Translations under genes and position numbers: made by a program
In this document: positions 23,651 to 36,259 of the stretch, in pieces
Position numbering within the stretch: position 1 is the stretch's first letter
Layout of the letters: each line of letters begins with the position of its first letter
Assembly: GCA_963932465.1 (NCBI GenBank)
Contig: OZ010787.1
Location: 18,183,936 to 18,247,935, forward strand
Reading direction: 5' to 3'
DNA: 64,000 nt
Origin: Maratus speciosus
Taxonomy: Eukaryota; Arthropoda; Arachnida; Araneae; Salticidae
The notes under the pieces: generated by a model
Told to the model about the DNA's origin: nothing
Databases searched by the model: none
Seen by the model: only the letters and a program-made list of their open reading frames with translations

Positions 23651-25756
23651 GGTATGAGCAGGGGCGTAGCTACCGTGGAGCAGTTGGAGCAGACTGCTCC
23701 AGGCGCACGAATCCTAAGGGCGCAAAATTAGAAAAAACGAAATAAAGCTGTCTTAAAATATTTGTATTTTTTTTTCATTATTAATCAGACATTATAGATG
23801 AATCTTGTTACAATCAGCGTATTCCTATGATATTTTACCTTGTGTTTAATCTCAACTATTTAGATTTAAAATATGTTTTCATACACAGTTGAAAGAAATG
23901 ACTTCTATTCAGGAAGTTTTAATTTTAATTCATACCACCATATTGCAGCCCCAAGTAACTTCTCCAACAGCGTTTCAGCATGCCTGATTATTTTCTGTGA
24001 CTTTTCTGGAGACGACCGTTGAATATTTTCAGATCTTAAAGTAATCAAAACTTATTTAACAGGGCTCTCATCGGTCACTTTACTGGCTACCACTATTTCT
24101 AAAAAATAATCTTTCTGGTACATTTCTATTAAAAATGTTTTAGAAATTTATCATGATTACTGTGCGGAAATAATGGTAGCCAAAGAATTCACTGCTGAGA
24201 AACCTATATGTACGATGTAACAGTAGTAATTTACGAAAATTATTTTACGATTTGGAAAAAATAGCCTGACAAGTTGAAGAAAATTATTAACCATTTTACA
24301 GATGAAATACAAGAAAACGAAAATTTTGAAGGGTTTTTTTGTTTGTTTGTTTTGTGGAAACTAAACATGCATTAATACAGATTACAAAACAATAATAAGA
24401 GCTGGATTTAAACATACTCCACATCAGCTCACGGCGACAAAATTTAGATGGGAGGGGGGGGATGCGGGTAAGGGGAAGCAGCAACTTAAATTTTGTGAGT
24501 ATTGTTTTTGAGATTTTGAAAATATTGCAAATGTTGCAGAATCGATAAGCTTCAAAAAGAGAGAAAAAGTTAAGTACCCAATTCAGTGTTCCTTAGGGCC
24601 TGATTATAGCCTATGCAAAATTACACCACTTTTTGGTAATAGTATTTTTCCGCATTAAACCTTATTTAATCGCATAATTTTAGGATTAAATAAGGCTGAC
24701 TGGCCTGCCGGGCAACCGACCTGCAGGTCTGTGCGCCCTAAACCAGATAAAGCTGCTCCCTCCCTTAGGTGAAGCTAATAGTTTTAAAATTTGCTATAGC
24801 AAATTTACATATGAAATGCATTACATATGAAAAGTCTTAAATCATTTAATAATTTTATTTTAAAAAAATCACTTTTTTGAATCATTTTTTATTAATGATT
24901 TTTATTTCTGTTTGCAAGGCAGAAGAATTGATTTTTTTTCTTGAAAGTTTCTTTGCTTCAGAGGACCATTTAAATCTTTTAAAACCTAATGTGTATGTTC
25001 TGTAATTTTCTTTGTGACCAATAGCGACATGGCCTGCCCCAAGAATTCTGAGCCTGTCTGGTACCAAACAGCGCGGCCTTTCTTTAAATATATATTACGT
25101 ATTTTATTTTATTTAGTTTTTTGTAAAATCATTTATCAAGTATTTTTTTTAAATGTGTAGGCTTCGTGTATTCGTACAATGCTGTGATTGTAATTTCCCC
25201 TATATATATGTGTATTATATTGATTTTTGCGCTTGATGTGCAAAAGTATTTATAAAGAATATTTTCGGCGAAGAAAATGTAATTTAAACATTCTTTTTTG
25301 TTAAAAATTACATTTTAATATGAAAACGGAACTGTTTCAATATTGTCTATAAATGTGATAATCAGAACGGCGGTCAGCTATTTTGTATATACAGGACTGT
25401 TTTTTTTTTTTTTTTTAAATTTTAAATCGATTTTTCACGCAGTCATCGAGCTCGTATTTCAGACAAAATCGTGTTAAAGATATATGACAAGATTTTCCCC
25501 TTCGTTGACTGTTTTTTCTACTTTCGTCGGGAAATTCCGTTGAAAACGCCATCTTTGACAATGTTTTCAGTAAGATCTATTATGTTTACAAAAAATCCCG
25601 AAAACGTCTTTCGATTACAAGGTTTCTGAATAAAAACACATGCCAGTTCGCGAGCAAAAATTAATTAAAATGAATGTCATAAAATTGCCCCTTTGGATTT
25701 AAGAACAGCCTTAAGAAATAAAATCATAAAAATTTCAGGTTCATTTAAGAATATTA

Positions 25757-25791
25757 TCACAGGCCCGGGCAACACCGGGTAGGTCAGCTAG
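25757..25791 (+). mobile_element. Helitron 3' terminus (first copy)
   Basis: 'ggcccgggcaacaccgggt' followed by 'aggtcagctag' is a GC-rich hairpin about 10 nt before a CTAG end, the classical Helitron 3' terminus. It is a diverged version of the terminus at 28151. The 5' start of this copy was not found; a TC start somewhere between about 24.6 and 25.1 kb is plausible. Confidence 0.75.
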
Positions 25792-28151
25792 TCTATACTA
25801 ATAAAAGGGAGTTTTGCTCTGTGTGTGGTGGCTAGTGAAATATATTACACGTAGAAATTTGGATGAAGGTATTAGTCCAAAGACAGGTCCTGATACACCT
25901 GGAGCTCAGATTTTTAATTTTTTATGACCGGCATCCCCTTAGCACCTTTCAGTTTGTATGCCCTGAATTGCTCAGAACTTGCCCCTTTTTATCCGATCTT
26001 CTTCGTTTTGGGGGCCCTTTCCCATTTAATTATTCTCTGTTTCTACATTCCAGTTAAGACATTGGACACCTTGAAATTTTTCTGCGCCATGCATTTTCCA
26101 CACCCTAATATTGTCAACCAATCAATGCATAACTTTAAAATTGAGACTTGGACTCCTCTCCCTGGGCCAGCACCCTCATATTTTTATTGGGCACTTAGTG
26201 TCCTTTTTTAAGAATCTCCCCCATTTTTTTTTTCGCGCTTCTTTAAGATTTTATTCGAATGAATAATAAATACCCTATGCTTAATTTCGACTTATTGAGA
26301 TCTAAAGCGCTAAGTACTAGAACCTTTTAACATGTTTCCATCTTGGGGCCCTTCTCTCAACTATCAGTTGGCCCCTTTTGGATCTCCTATTATATCTCCC
26401 TTAAAAATGGTCTGATTCAATAACTTTTTTTTGTAACATGATAGGAAATCCAGCTACTACACGAACAACATAAAAATTTTTAAGACTTCAGCTACCACCA
26501 AATTTTAAAATGAATCGCCTTTTTGGGGCCCTTGCCCAGCTACATTCCAGTTGAGACCCTGGACCCCTGGGGCTTGGTACAAGGCCACTTTAAGTTTTTG
26601 TGCCCTAAATTGTTAATAAATCTCCCCTTTTAATCCGTCCTTCGTTTTTGGGGCTCTTTTTCCATTTGGCTTTTTTTTTTCGTTTCTACATTTCAGTTCG
26701 GACACTAGCCCCCTAGGGTAACTTTTTGTTCACCATGCATTTTTCACCCACTAATTCTGTTACATTCTCATTGCATAACTTCAAAATTGAGTTTTGGTCT
26801 TCTCTCCATGGGGGTCTTCTCCCGTTTCTCTCTTTATCGGTGTTCTAGAGCTCTTTTTCAAAGCATTTCTTTGAAATTTTTTTCTAATGATTAATACTTA
26901 TACCTATACTCTATACTTAATTTCGACTAATTGAAAATCTAAAGCGCTAAGTACTAGGACCTTTTATCGTGTTTTCATCTTAGACCTTGCTCTCAATTAT
27001 CAACAAGCTTCTTTTGGTCCCCTATAAAAATGGTCCGATTCACTAGGATTTTTTCCCTAACTATTTCTTAGGTGCCCCAGCTACTACATGAATAACAAAA
27101 AAATTACTCACACTTCAGCTACCACCAATTTTGAATATTAATCGCCTTCTTGGGGTCCTTGGTGCAGTTTCATTAAAAATTATCTGATAGTATTGCAATT
27201 TTCTTTAGCATAGTTCTAGGGTCCTCTGGCTACTTTGGAAACCACTAAAAAATTTCTTTTACTCCAGCTACCACTTTTTTCGAATATTAATCTTCTTTTA
27301 CGGCATCAACTTACGTTTACTCACTACAGCCGTGAATTAAAATTCGCGCTACTGTTAAAGGTAAGTGGTTAACTTTAGAGGGATGGGATTTCCTCCGTAA
27401 ATTAAATATCACGTTAATGCTAAAGGTAATTCGTTAAATTTACAGGGGGTGGGGGCAACAAGCACCTTCCACTGTTTTGGGGTGCATCTTTCCTCGAATT
27501 CCAGGGGGCCGATTTCAACGGGAATTGGTTAATTCAACCTAGATTACGATTCAGCTCTGTATTATGAAAATTTGTCTTAGACTTCATTTACTAACATTTT
27601 CGAACATTAATGGTGCATTCTTTTCTCGGGTTCAATATGTCCAATTTCAACGGTAAATGGATAATTAAGCTTAGCTTACTATTCAGCTACTTTCTGCATT
27701 GTGAAAGTTTATCTTAGACTTCTGTTACCACCATTTTCGAACATTAACGGCGCATTTTTTTCTCGGCTGTTATGGGCTCTATTTCAACGGAAATTGGTCC
27801 ATTCAACTTAGCTTACGATTGTTTTAAAGATTATAGTTCCACCGCCAGGATTCGCATTCTTATCTCGGGTTCTATAGGCTCGATTACTACAGGGTTTACT
27901 CATTCAATTTTCGATTGTCTCCGTCGCGTAAGGAACACTCCTGGCATACACTGCCTTTGGTAGCGGGGACCCAGGCCACAGTTTCGTTCTGAAAGAGGTT
28001 TGTCGGGAACACACTAGACGCTGCCGAAGGCAGTGGGCCACCCCTAAAACCATGTTCATTTGAATTACTTATGAATATATAAAATCATACAAACTTGATT
28101 TTTGTTTACGTTATTATAACGGGGCCGGGCAACGCCGGGCGGGTCAGCTAG
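25792..28151 (+). mobile_element. Non-autonomous Helitron, 2360 bp
   Basis: Starts 'tctatactaataaaaggga' (TC start) and ends 'ccgggcaacgccgggcgg' plus 'gtcagctag', with T following. It lacks Rep/helicase ORFs. The interior is built from repeats: a ~0.65-kb unit occurs twice (about 25.93-26.56 and 26.60-27.18 kb, each with 'gcataact(t)..aaaattgag'). A ~130-bp unit with 'tttcaacgg(g/t/a)aa(t)tgg' is repeated three times at about 27.51, 27.64 and 27.78 kb. It abuts the preceding Helitron's CTAG with no bases between them. Confidence 0.85.
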
Positions 28152-28192
28152 TTACACGCACACACACACACACACACGTGTGTGTGTGTGTA
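28152..28192. repeat. (CA)n/(TG)n palindromic microsatellite
   Basis: A run of CA repeats passes directly into TG repeats ('cacacacacgtgtgtgtgtg'), making a self-complementary tract immediately next to the Helitron end. Confidence 0.85.
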
Positions 28193-28295
28193 ACTTCCAA
28201 ACAAAATTACGCAGAACTTTTTTGAGAGACAAGAGGGCGCACAAACTTTGCTTGCTCCAGGGCGCAGAATATGTAGCTACGCCACTGGGTATGAG

Positions 28296-28924
28296 CCAAA
28301 AGTTCTGCTGTTTTCTTTTCACCAAGACTCAGTTGGACAGTAATTTTCATTGATTTGCTGTATTTTTGCAATATGAAGAACTGGTGACTTACTGTGTATG
28401 TGGCAATAATAATAAAAAAAAAATCAGTTGAAAAGTTATCCAGTTAAGAAAAAAATTAGTTTAAATTCAGCATAGGCTGATTGGTTAACAGTCAGGTGTT
28501 AACTTAAAATTCATATCCATATAAATAGATATTTCTGCAGAAATAAAGCGGGCAACATTTTTATGGAAATTGTATTTACTTAGTGATATTTTTATAAATT
28601 ACCTAGCTAATTTAATCTTATTTTTATTCTTGCAGTGGTCTATGTCTGAAACAGAAAGCAGGATTATCCCTAATAGTTGGATAAAAATTGATTTGCTTTG
28701 CTTCTTTTGTTAACTTTTCTTTTTCCAGCTTTGATTATTTTTGTTTTGGATACTTGATATAGTTATGTGGAATTATCAATAAAATAGTTTCAATCTATTT
28801 TTTTACCTACTACTTGTTTTCTGAGAACAAACAAAACAAGAACGTTACAGCCATACTGGGAGTTTTGCAATATTTGATATTCAAGCTATTGGCTATTCAT
28901 CTTAACTTCCTAATTGTGTCTGTC
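28296..28924. other. Intronic spacer
   Basis: AT-rich sequence between the hAT element and the minisatellite. No feature seen. Confidence 0.5.
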
Positions 28925-29535
28925 TTTCTTCCCTTTTTCGCGATCCTTTGACGAAATTCGCATTTATCTGGGATTCTTTGACAAAATTTGCGTATTTTTT
29001 GCGATCATTTGACGAGATTTGCGTTTTTTTCGCGATCCCTTGACGAAATTTGCATTTTTTCGCAATCCTTTGAAGAATTTTGCGTTTTTTCGTGATCCCT
29101 TGACGAAATTCGCGATTTTTTGACAAAATTACCGTTTTCTTACGATTCTTTAACGAAATTCACATTTTTTCTGCGATTTTTTTTACAAAACTCGCGTTCT
29201 TTCTGCGGTTCTTTGACGAAATTAGCGGGGTTTTTTTTCGCGACCCTATGACGAAATTAGTGTTTTTTTTATCACGATCCTGTGACGAAATTAGCGTTTT
29301 TCCCTAATCATTTGATGAAATTAGCGTTTTTCCCGCGATTCTTTGACGAAATTAGCATTTTTTCTCGATCCTTTGACGAAATTTGCGTTTTCCACGAATC
29401 TTCGACGAAATTCGCGTTTTTCGCAATTCTTTGACGAAATTGACGATTTTTTTTCCGCAAACGATTGACGTAATTGATTTTTTTCGGTGCCCATTTGCCG
29501 AAATTTGCGATATTTTTTATGTCCGATTTTTTGGA
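28925..29535 (+). repeat. GACGAAATT minisatellite, left array
   Basis: About 15-18 units of 33-40 bp of the form 'tttgacgaaattcgcgtttt' plus 'ttcgcgatcc', degenerating toward the right end. Open frames across it simply reflect the repeat. The reverse-complement array is at 36260-36905. Confidence 0.85.
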
Positions 29536-32128
29536 CTTAAAACCAATTTTTTAAAATTTTTGGAACCGAATGCCTTAAATTTTCGGAACAGAATCAGCCC
29601 TGGTTAAATATCTGACGATTTTTTTTTTTTTTTTAACGAATCGTAATATAAATTAATTTTATACTAAAATTTGAGAGAAAAATTATTTTTTTCTAATTTC
29701 GAGAGGGGGGGGAGCTCTCTATGTTCCCCGGCCACTGAAGTAACATATTTTAGTGGTTACACATTGAAACACAATGGACTGAAAAAAAAATTGAAATCTG
29801 TAAAATTTTCGAAAATTTTCAGAAATTCCAAAACTTTAGTAAAAGCTTACAAATTTAGAAAAATTTTAAATAATTTCTTTTCCGGATTTCGGGTCCTTCC
29901 GGATTTTGGAATTCCGGATAATGGGTCCTGTATTATAACAGAATTCAATCTTGCACATAAAAATTTAATATTTCAATATAGGGTGACCCCCGCAAGTAGT
30001 TGATACCCTTCCAGTAGTTGATGAAATTTGTGAAATATTGCACCATTTCATGCGAAAATGAGTTTTATATGTGGCACCAGACATAATATTTTTGTTTGAA
30101 TGTTGGTGCACCTGTTGTCACATTGTTGTCCGCTGTAAGAGAAGCCATTTTATGAATTTTTTTTTTTTTTATTATAATGGTAAACATTTCGTTTTTGATT
30201 AGTTGGAGAGAATTATGGTAAGTTAAAATAGTCCACTCCCATCTTGCTTATTTCAACTAGTATTTTTTACCCGGCTGAAAAGAAGGGTTATGTATTTCAC
30301 GCGTATCTGTGTATGTGGATTTCTTTATACCTTCGAAACATCCCAACGACTGGATGGATTTTAATGAATGAGGTCTCTATCAATTCGTCTTAACGGCTCG
30401 ATGGTTATAGGCTAGGTTTTGTTTTTATAAATTCAAAATGGCGGCCGTAAAATACAAAATGGCGGTAGAGACGAAAGAATTTACGCACCCTATTGAGTGG
30501 CATGCCATTGGATAGGTCTTTCAAAATGAAGATGATGTTTTATTGACTATTTTACAGTCAGAAGCTCCGTTTAAATATTACACAACCGGGAAGTTGTGTA
30601 GGTAGGATCTCTAGCTTTACTACAACTTTAACCATCATAGCCTCATCAAAACAGCGTTTATAGATAGGAACTAACAATTAAACACAACTTAAAAGTCATC
30701 AATACAAGTTAATAAAAAAAAAAATAGGTAAGTAATATAAACAAGTAATATAAAAAAATATTTTAAGTCAATTCCTACTTAGGTGAATAAGAGAAATTTT
30801 TTTCTTCCATTCTTCTTTCCTCTAGAGTGGCGCTTAAAATGTCTTGATCAAGAAGAAGGTTCTCTCGGTCTTAAAATACCTGGATCGAGAAGAGGGCTCT
30901 CTCGATTATCGAAAATTATTTAATTTAATTTAATTAATGAATTAATATTTGAAAAGAAAACTGGATTAGCATCAAGTGTCATCCTCTACAAGTTAAAAAA
31001 AATTTATTTGGGCTTGATTGGATGAATAATAAGTATTTTATTAATGATTGAAAATTTGAACAAGATATATATATATATATATATAGCGAGAATGTGAGCT
31101 AATAGTAGGAATCTCTCTATTCTAAAAAAAGTAACTACCGCCGTCGCCGCCGCCGGTTTTGAATTTTTTGTGACTGGAGGTCTTTCTTCGTTAATATTAA
31201 GAAAAATAATGCATACAAAAATATGAAAATTGGTAGTATTATACAGAAATGTTTGATAAACACGCTGATGCAGACAGTTTTCAAATCGAAGAATTATTTT
31301 AAGAGATATTTAATGCTAAAGTTGGACAAAATCGTTCCACTAAAAAAGTTTTATAGGAGCAAAAACTATACATCGGAATTTAATAATTTTTAGATCATTT
31401 TATACGTTATAATTTCCCAGTGTGCAGAATTAATTTATTTTTTTTAATTTGACTCATTTTTCGAGGTTTCATTTATATTTTAAATTCAAATTTTCAGCAT
31501 TTCGAGAGATATTTTTTACTTATTTCAGAAAATTTTACTAATTTAACCTGTTGCCAACTGTATAAACAACGGAAACAATAATGTTTGCTTCAAATTAAAA
31601 ATTTATTTACACGTGACTATTATAAACAGAAAAAAAATTTTCAAATTAGAATTAAATAATTACGTATAAAAAGCAGGAACTTATTGAAAATTACTTCATC
31701 TATAATTACACGTGAATTTTAACAGAGAAAGGATATTGTAAAATAATGAATTCATTAACATGCGTTAGAAGTCTTAAATAGGAGAAATTGCATCACATTT
31801 ACGTCACATTACACTTATTACGTAAAATGAACAAAAAATAATATTGCAAAATAGTTTAAATTTAAAAATAGCGCGAGACATTCACTTGATATTTTGAGAT
31901 GAACTTTTCAACTATTTTTTTTTTTTTTTTTTTTTTGGACAGCGCAAATAATATTTCATTTCTAATAAAAGTATTTTCACGTGAGTATTAAAAAGGGAAA
32001 GAAAAGTTTGGTGAAAATTACGTCAGATTAAAAACGATATATTTAAAATGTCTTATTTAAAAGGTCTTTCTTTTCGCTTTGTTAAAAAGTACCGGGAGAC
32101 AAAGACTCTGTTTACTTAATTCATTTTA

Positions 32129-33394
32129 CAAAGGGTACTAGGAAAGTTTTGCAATACGGATTTATTTATCAAACTTTATCAAAGTAATTTCCGTTACGAG
32201 CAATACAGTTCTTCAAACTCCGAAACCAGTCCTTAAACCAGCTCTGCCAAGTTTCACTTGGGAGTAAGGAACACTCATTGTCCCAAGCCCTCAGAAGTGC
32301 CTCATCACTGGAAAACCGAATCCCTTTCTGCTTCAGTTTCACATGCGGGGACAGTACAAAGTCGCAGGGGGCAAGATCTGGACTGTAAGGAGGGTGTTCA
32401 AGAAGTTTCAGTCCTGTAGTGGCCAAATATTCAGTGCAGGCTTTGGTCCGATGAGCTGGAGTTTTGTCATGATGGAGGAATCATTTGTTCATTCTTGACT
32501 TTGGTCACAGGTTCTTCTTAGATCCTATGACTTTAGGTAGGCACTGTTCATTGTACCACTTAGCAGTAACTGTCTTCTGTACGTCCAAAACGATACACTC
32601 AACAATTCCACTCGATTTGAAAAATACAGCTATCATTTTCTTTTTGACAGATCCAGCTTTTCTGACAGCTACCGGTGTGTCCTCATCATCAAAGACCCAA
32701 ATTTTGCTTTGAGATTTAGTCGGCCCATTTTAATAGTATAGCCAGGTTTTGTCATCTGTCACGATGCTGTTCACATACCGAGATTATCCTTTACCAAACA
32801 TTTTTAGTGTCTTCCAGCACCAAGTCACATTTCGTGTCATCTGCTCCCCAGTTAGTCTATGTGGCACCCAGAGACAACACAGTTTCTTGATGTGCAAATG
32901 ATCATGCAGAATTGAATTAATTACAGGTGCATTTAGGCCCAAGGTATCCTTTATATGCTTGTAAGTTATTCGTCTGTCTTCGACAAGCATTTTCCTCACA
33001 GCAGTAATGTTTTCCTCCTTAATTGATGTTCGGGGCCTTCCCCCTCTTTCAGCGTCCTCCAGGGAAAAATTTCCACTTTGGAATTGTCTCTACCACATGT
33101 TTATAGTCATACGATGTGAACGATCATCACCAAGTGCAAGAGTCATTTCTTCAAAGCATTGGTTTATGTTTAAACCACGTGCGAAGTTACACCGCAAAAC
33201 TGCCCTTATCTCATTTCGTGACCAGGACACCACTGGAAGAACTTCACACAATCACAGCTAATGAATAACTGAGCCTACAAACTTGTGGTTACGCGCAGAT
33301 GCATAAGTATGAACCTATGTCAATACGCAGCCGCAAGCAGCTACCTGCGACCTTTTTGTTTCATCATATTGCAAAACTTTCCTAGTACCCTTTG
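32129..33394 (-). mobile_element. Second mariner-family element, 1266 bp, decayed
   Basis: TIRs 'caaagggtactaggaaag' and 'ctttcctagtaccctttg' are perfect, with TA at 32127-32128 and 33395-33396. The transposase runs on the minus strand and is broken. The family differs from the intact mariner at 21480: its terminal motif is APCDF rather than APSDYHLF. Confidence 0.9.
32169..33240 (-). pseudogene. Mariner transposase pseudogene
   Basis: Minus-strand pieces in order: SRNEIRAVLRCNFARGLNI; a stop codon within 'TINMW*RQFQSGNFSLED'; RKMLVEDRRITYKHIKDTLG with a helix-turn-helix; LWVPHRLTGEQMTRN; the second catalytic Asp in HHDKTPAHRTKA; and the third in YSPDLAPCDFVL (34 residues apart, so D,D34D). 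It ends RNGNYFDKV. The expected 'CDFWLFP' reads CDFVLSP. No start codon survives, and there is at least one stop and one frameshift between about 32784 and 32430. It cannot make an active protein. Confidence 0.85.
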
Positions 33395-35008
33395 TATATT
33401 AGATGATTTTGAAATGCCATTGTATCTTTTAACAGCAGCTGATTTTTCCGTAAAATTCCCCAATCAAAGAAAAATGAATAGAAAGCCGTTTATAGGGAGA
33501 TCGCCTTTGTTTTTTTAATTATAATTCAATCTTCCAAAATCTTTTTAAATCCGATCAAATTAGCGTGCTTTTAGAGACTGCGTCTGAACGGGGGGTTGGC
33601 GAGCGTAGCTCGTAGGGGGCCGAGCCCCCTAGTTGAAAAAAAATAGTTTCATATTGATGAGAAATAATTAATTAGTTTGCTTTTTACGCAGTCGGGTTTT
33701 TTGATTTTCTAAATTTAATTATTTATATAAGAATTATTGTGAATCACAGCTCAAGGATGATATTTTAAAGATTAATTTTTAGATTTTCAATTGACTTCTT
33801 TTTAGGGGTTGAAATTTGATCAACTTCTGCTCTTATTAACTAACAGGGTGTCTACAGAATCTGGAAATCAGGGAATCATGGAAAAATCAGGGAGGTTTAT
33901 CAATCTGGAAAAATCAGGGAACCTTGTAAAAATACTCGAAAATCAGGGAAGTTGTCTATATGCGAAAATATTATCATTTTCATGTTGCCAACGAGACTGA
34001 TTCGTCTATTTTATATAACATATTTTTTCACATGCTGATTAGTCTTTCCCAATATTTTTAAAAAGATGCACATGCTATGAGTTTTTGATATTTAATGCAA
34101 ATTAAGGTGATCAGATGTCCTCATTTTCTGTAGATAGCGCTTATATTGAAGTCAATTTACCCATTTTAAAAATTTTTAAATGATACATTAGCATAACCTG
34201 ACCAGGTGGCCAGCTTATCCAATAAGCTATCCCGTCAGATGTAGATAAGTCTTAGAATTGAATATTTTTCAGATAATGAGGAAATTTTCTGGGCACTCAA
34301 TATCCATTGGCCACTATATGAAGTTGTTGGTCTAAATTTTGAGTTCGGATTTATAAAACTGTCAACCAATACATAGGCGTAACCAGCCTTTTGAACGGGG
34401 GGGGGGGGGGTGCCCAGACTTTTTAGCCTGAACATGTTGGACACAAACAATATCTTATATAGTAAAACCTGCTAAAACGGAACTCCATGAAACCGGTCGA
34501 ATTTCCGCTTTAGAAAGGTTTTCATTTTAGAAGGTATAATTGTGCGTTATTTGTTTTAAAAAGGGCTCAAACGCGATTTTTGTTTGCGTGAGAAGGGATG
34601 AGAAGAACATCAAAACTAAATCTAATGGTAAAAAAAAAAGATGTAAATGTCCCTTGCAGCAGTGACATAAGACAGTGGCAAAGTATGGTCACAAGTGTAA
34701 AGCCTTTTGGCACCCCAAATTCTTATAAAGATTAAAAAAGGCCTTTAATCATGCTGGAAATTTCTATAGGCACAGGGGAACACTGCATGAGATCTAAAAT
34801 TATCTCAGTCAAAGTCTTGTCGATGAAATTTCTGCCGGATGATAAATCTCAGATAATACATGCGGTACACCAGTACATAGGCACGAAAGTTTTTCAGAAT
34901 GTGACTCCATGACTTCTTAGGGATCACCGGAGGGACCCAAAACATTTTGGAGGAAAGTCTACATATATAATTATTATAATATTATAAATAATTATAATAT
35001 TCATTAAA

Positions 35009-35184
35009 ACCTTAATTTCTGGCCTATAATCCGCAAATCAAACAATTATGTTTCGACCCAGAAATTTTATTTCATTATTGAAGTTAAATATTTATCGCGA
35101 TTTAACAAGTTACGTTTTATGAAACGAGATTTCTGGGTCCGAGCATAATTGTTTGTTCCGCGGATTATAGGCCGGAAATTATGG
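35009..35184. mobile_element. Palindromic MITE, ~176 bp
   Basis: 'aatttctggcctataatccg' on the left and 'cggattatag' plus 'gccggaaattatgg' on the right are complements. The match continues inward through 'caaacaattatg' and 'gacccagaaat', with about 60 bp per arm around a short centre. The sequence can fold into one long hairpin. No ORF. Confidence 0.75.
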
Positions 35185-36259
35185 TAATTCATGTTTTTAC
35201 CTCAGAATGTGTCGAATATATTAGGTAAAGCAGGTCATGATAATATACACTAAATTTTATCAAGATTAATAAAAATTATATTATCATCATGCGTCTGTAA
35301 TAATCAAAATAGGTTCTTGTCTGTTTCTGTGTGTGTGTGTGTGTACGTGCGCGCGCTGAACTCTGAAAAAACAATGCAGCCTTCATAGCCCTAAGATTTG
35401 ACAGGCCTGGATGCCTGAACTCATGCATATCGAAGACAATTTCTGGAATTGTTCAATTAATTTTTATGCGAATTATTTCGCATTTTGCGGCAATTTTCCA
35501 AATTAGTAAAAAAAGATTTCAATATTTCATCCAGAAAACTTTGTATTCTTTTCAATAAAGTGTTTTCGAGGTTCTTACAGCGATTTATTTTTAAATATTT
35601 TAACGTTATTTTTAGAGAGTTTTTTTTCGCATTTCGCGGGGATTTTTTTTCCGACATTCCTAAAAGGAATCCGGTTTAAATCTTTTACCCAATTAGTTAA
35701 TTTTTGTTCCCTGTGATTTTTTAATCTTTTCTGAATTTTTGATGCGATTTTTAGCGAGGGTTTTCGTGCTTTGAGGCGATTTTTTGGCTTTTTTTGAAAC
35801 AGAAAAAAGTCTCCGGTAATTTTTGCAATTGCCGTGATTAAATTCGAATTGGAATAATGTCAAATCAGTTCTTATAAGAAAGCTGAGAATTTAATTTTGC
35901 TTGAAATAAAAAAGCAATAATTCAAGATTAGCTTGTTTCGAGACAGAAGAAGTCGTAGCTTGCTCGGGAGTACGTTGCCGAAGGCAGCCCCCCCCCCCCA
36001 ATCCTAGATTTGTTTAACTATATGTTCGTTTAAAAAACCAACCAACGATACTACACTAGTAATGAAGTTTTCTTTGAGGGACAGGATTTGAAATAACTTG
36101 CGGGATCGCGTGATATATGCACAGAAAAGGAAAGTTAAAAAATGCTGTGCAGTATTTCCTCCCTCCAGATTCTTTCACAGACCTGCGATTCTTCAGTGAG
36201 TATTCAAAAAAATATTTTGAAGTCCGCGATTTTTATTTCTTTTTTGGAATTTCTCAAAA

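Larger units (their letters stand above)
23659..28287. mobile_element. hAT element, 4.6 kb, enlarged by nested Helitrons
   Basis: The ends 'caggggcgtagctac' and 'gtagctacgccactg' are inverted. They are flanked by a perfect 8-bp duplication 'ggtatgag' (23651-23658 and 28288-28295). The sub-terminal 'tgctccaggcgca..agggcgca' and 'agggcgca..tgctccagggcgca' also mirror each other. I see no transposase remnant in the 23.7-24.8 kb part. Much of the length is Helitron sequence inserted later (up to 25791 and 25792-28151). Confidence 0.85.
30745..33632 (+). mobile_element. Helitron-like insertion in copy A
   Basis: The 3' end carries a GC-rich hairpin, 'agggggccgagccccct', followed directly by CTAG and T, which resembles a Helitron terminus. 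The left limit is inferred from the point where copy A loses similarity to copy B (about 30745); no clear TC start was identified. Interior features are paired 'tcgagaagagggctctctcg'-type sequence near 30.85-30.91 kb, a (TA)n tract at about 31065-31085, a CCGCCG-rich spot near 31140, and the mariner at 32129. Confidence 0.5.
30269..33697. mobile_element. ACCCG(A/G)CTG-ended repeat, copy A, with inserts
   Basis: Begins 'acccggctgaaaagaaggg' and ends 'cgcagtcgggt', flanked by TTTTT on both sides. Copy B at 37512-38046 is the same sequence in opposite orientation. Removing the ~2.9-kb insert (about 30745-33632) leaves about 540 bp, matching copy B's 535 bp. No ORF. Short TIRs and no transposase suggest a MITE-like family; the superfamily is unknown. 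Confidence 0.65.

Noticed and set aside
28902..29607. Open frames of about 74 codons rich in Lys/Arg across the minisatellite
   Set aside because: They are translations of a 33-40-bp repeat whose unit number and indels vary; there are no start context, splice sites or family resemblance.
33007..33261. Plus-strand ORFs over the decayed mariner
   Set aside because: They are antisense shadows of the minus-strand transposase remnant.
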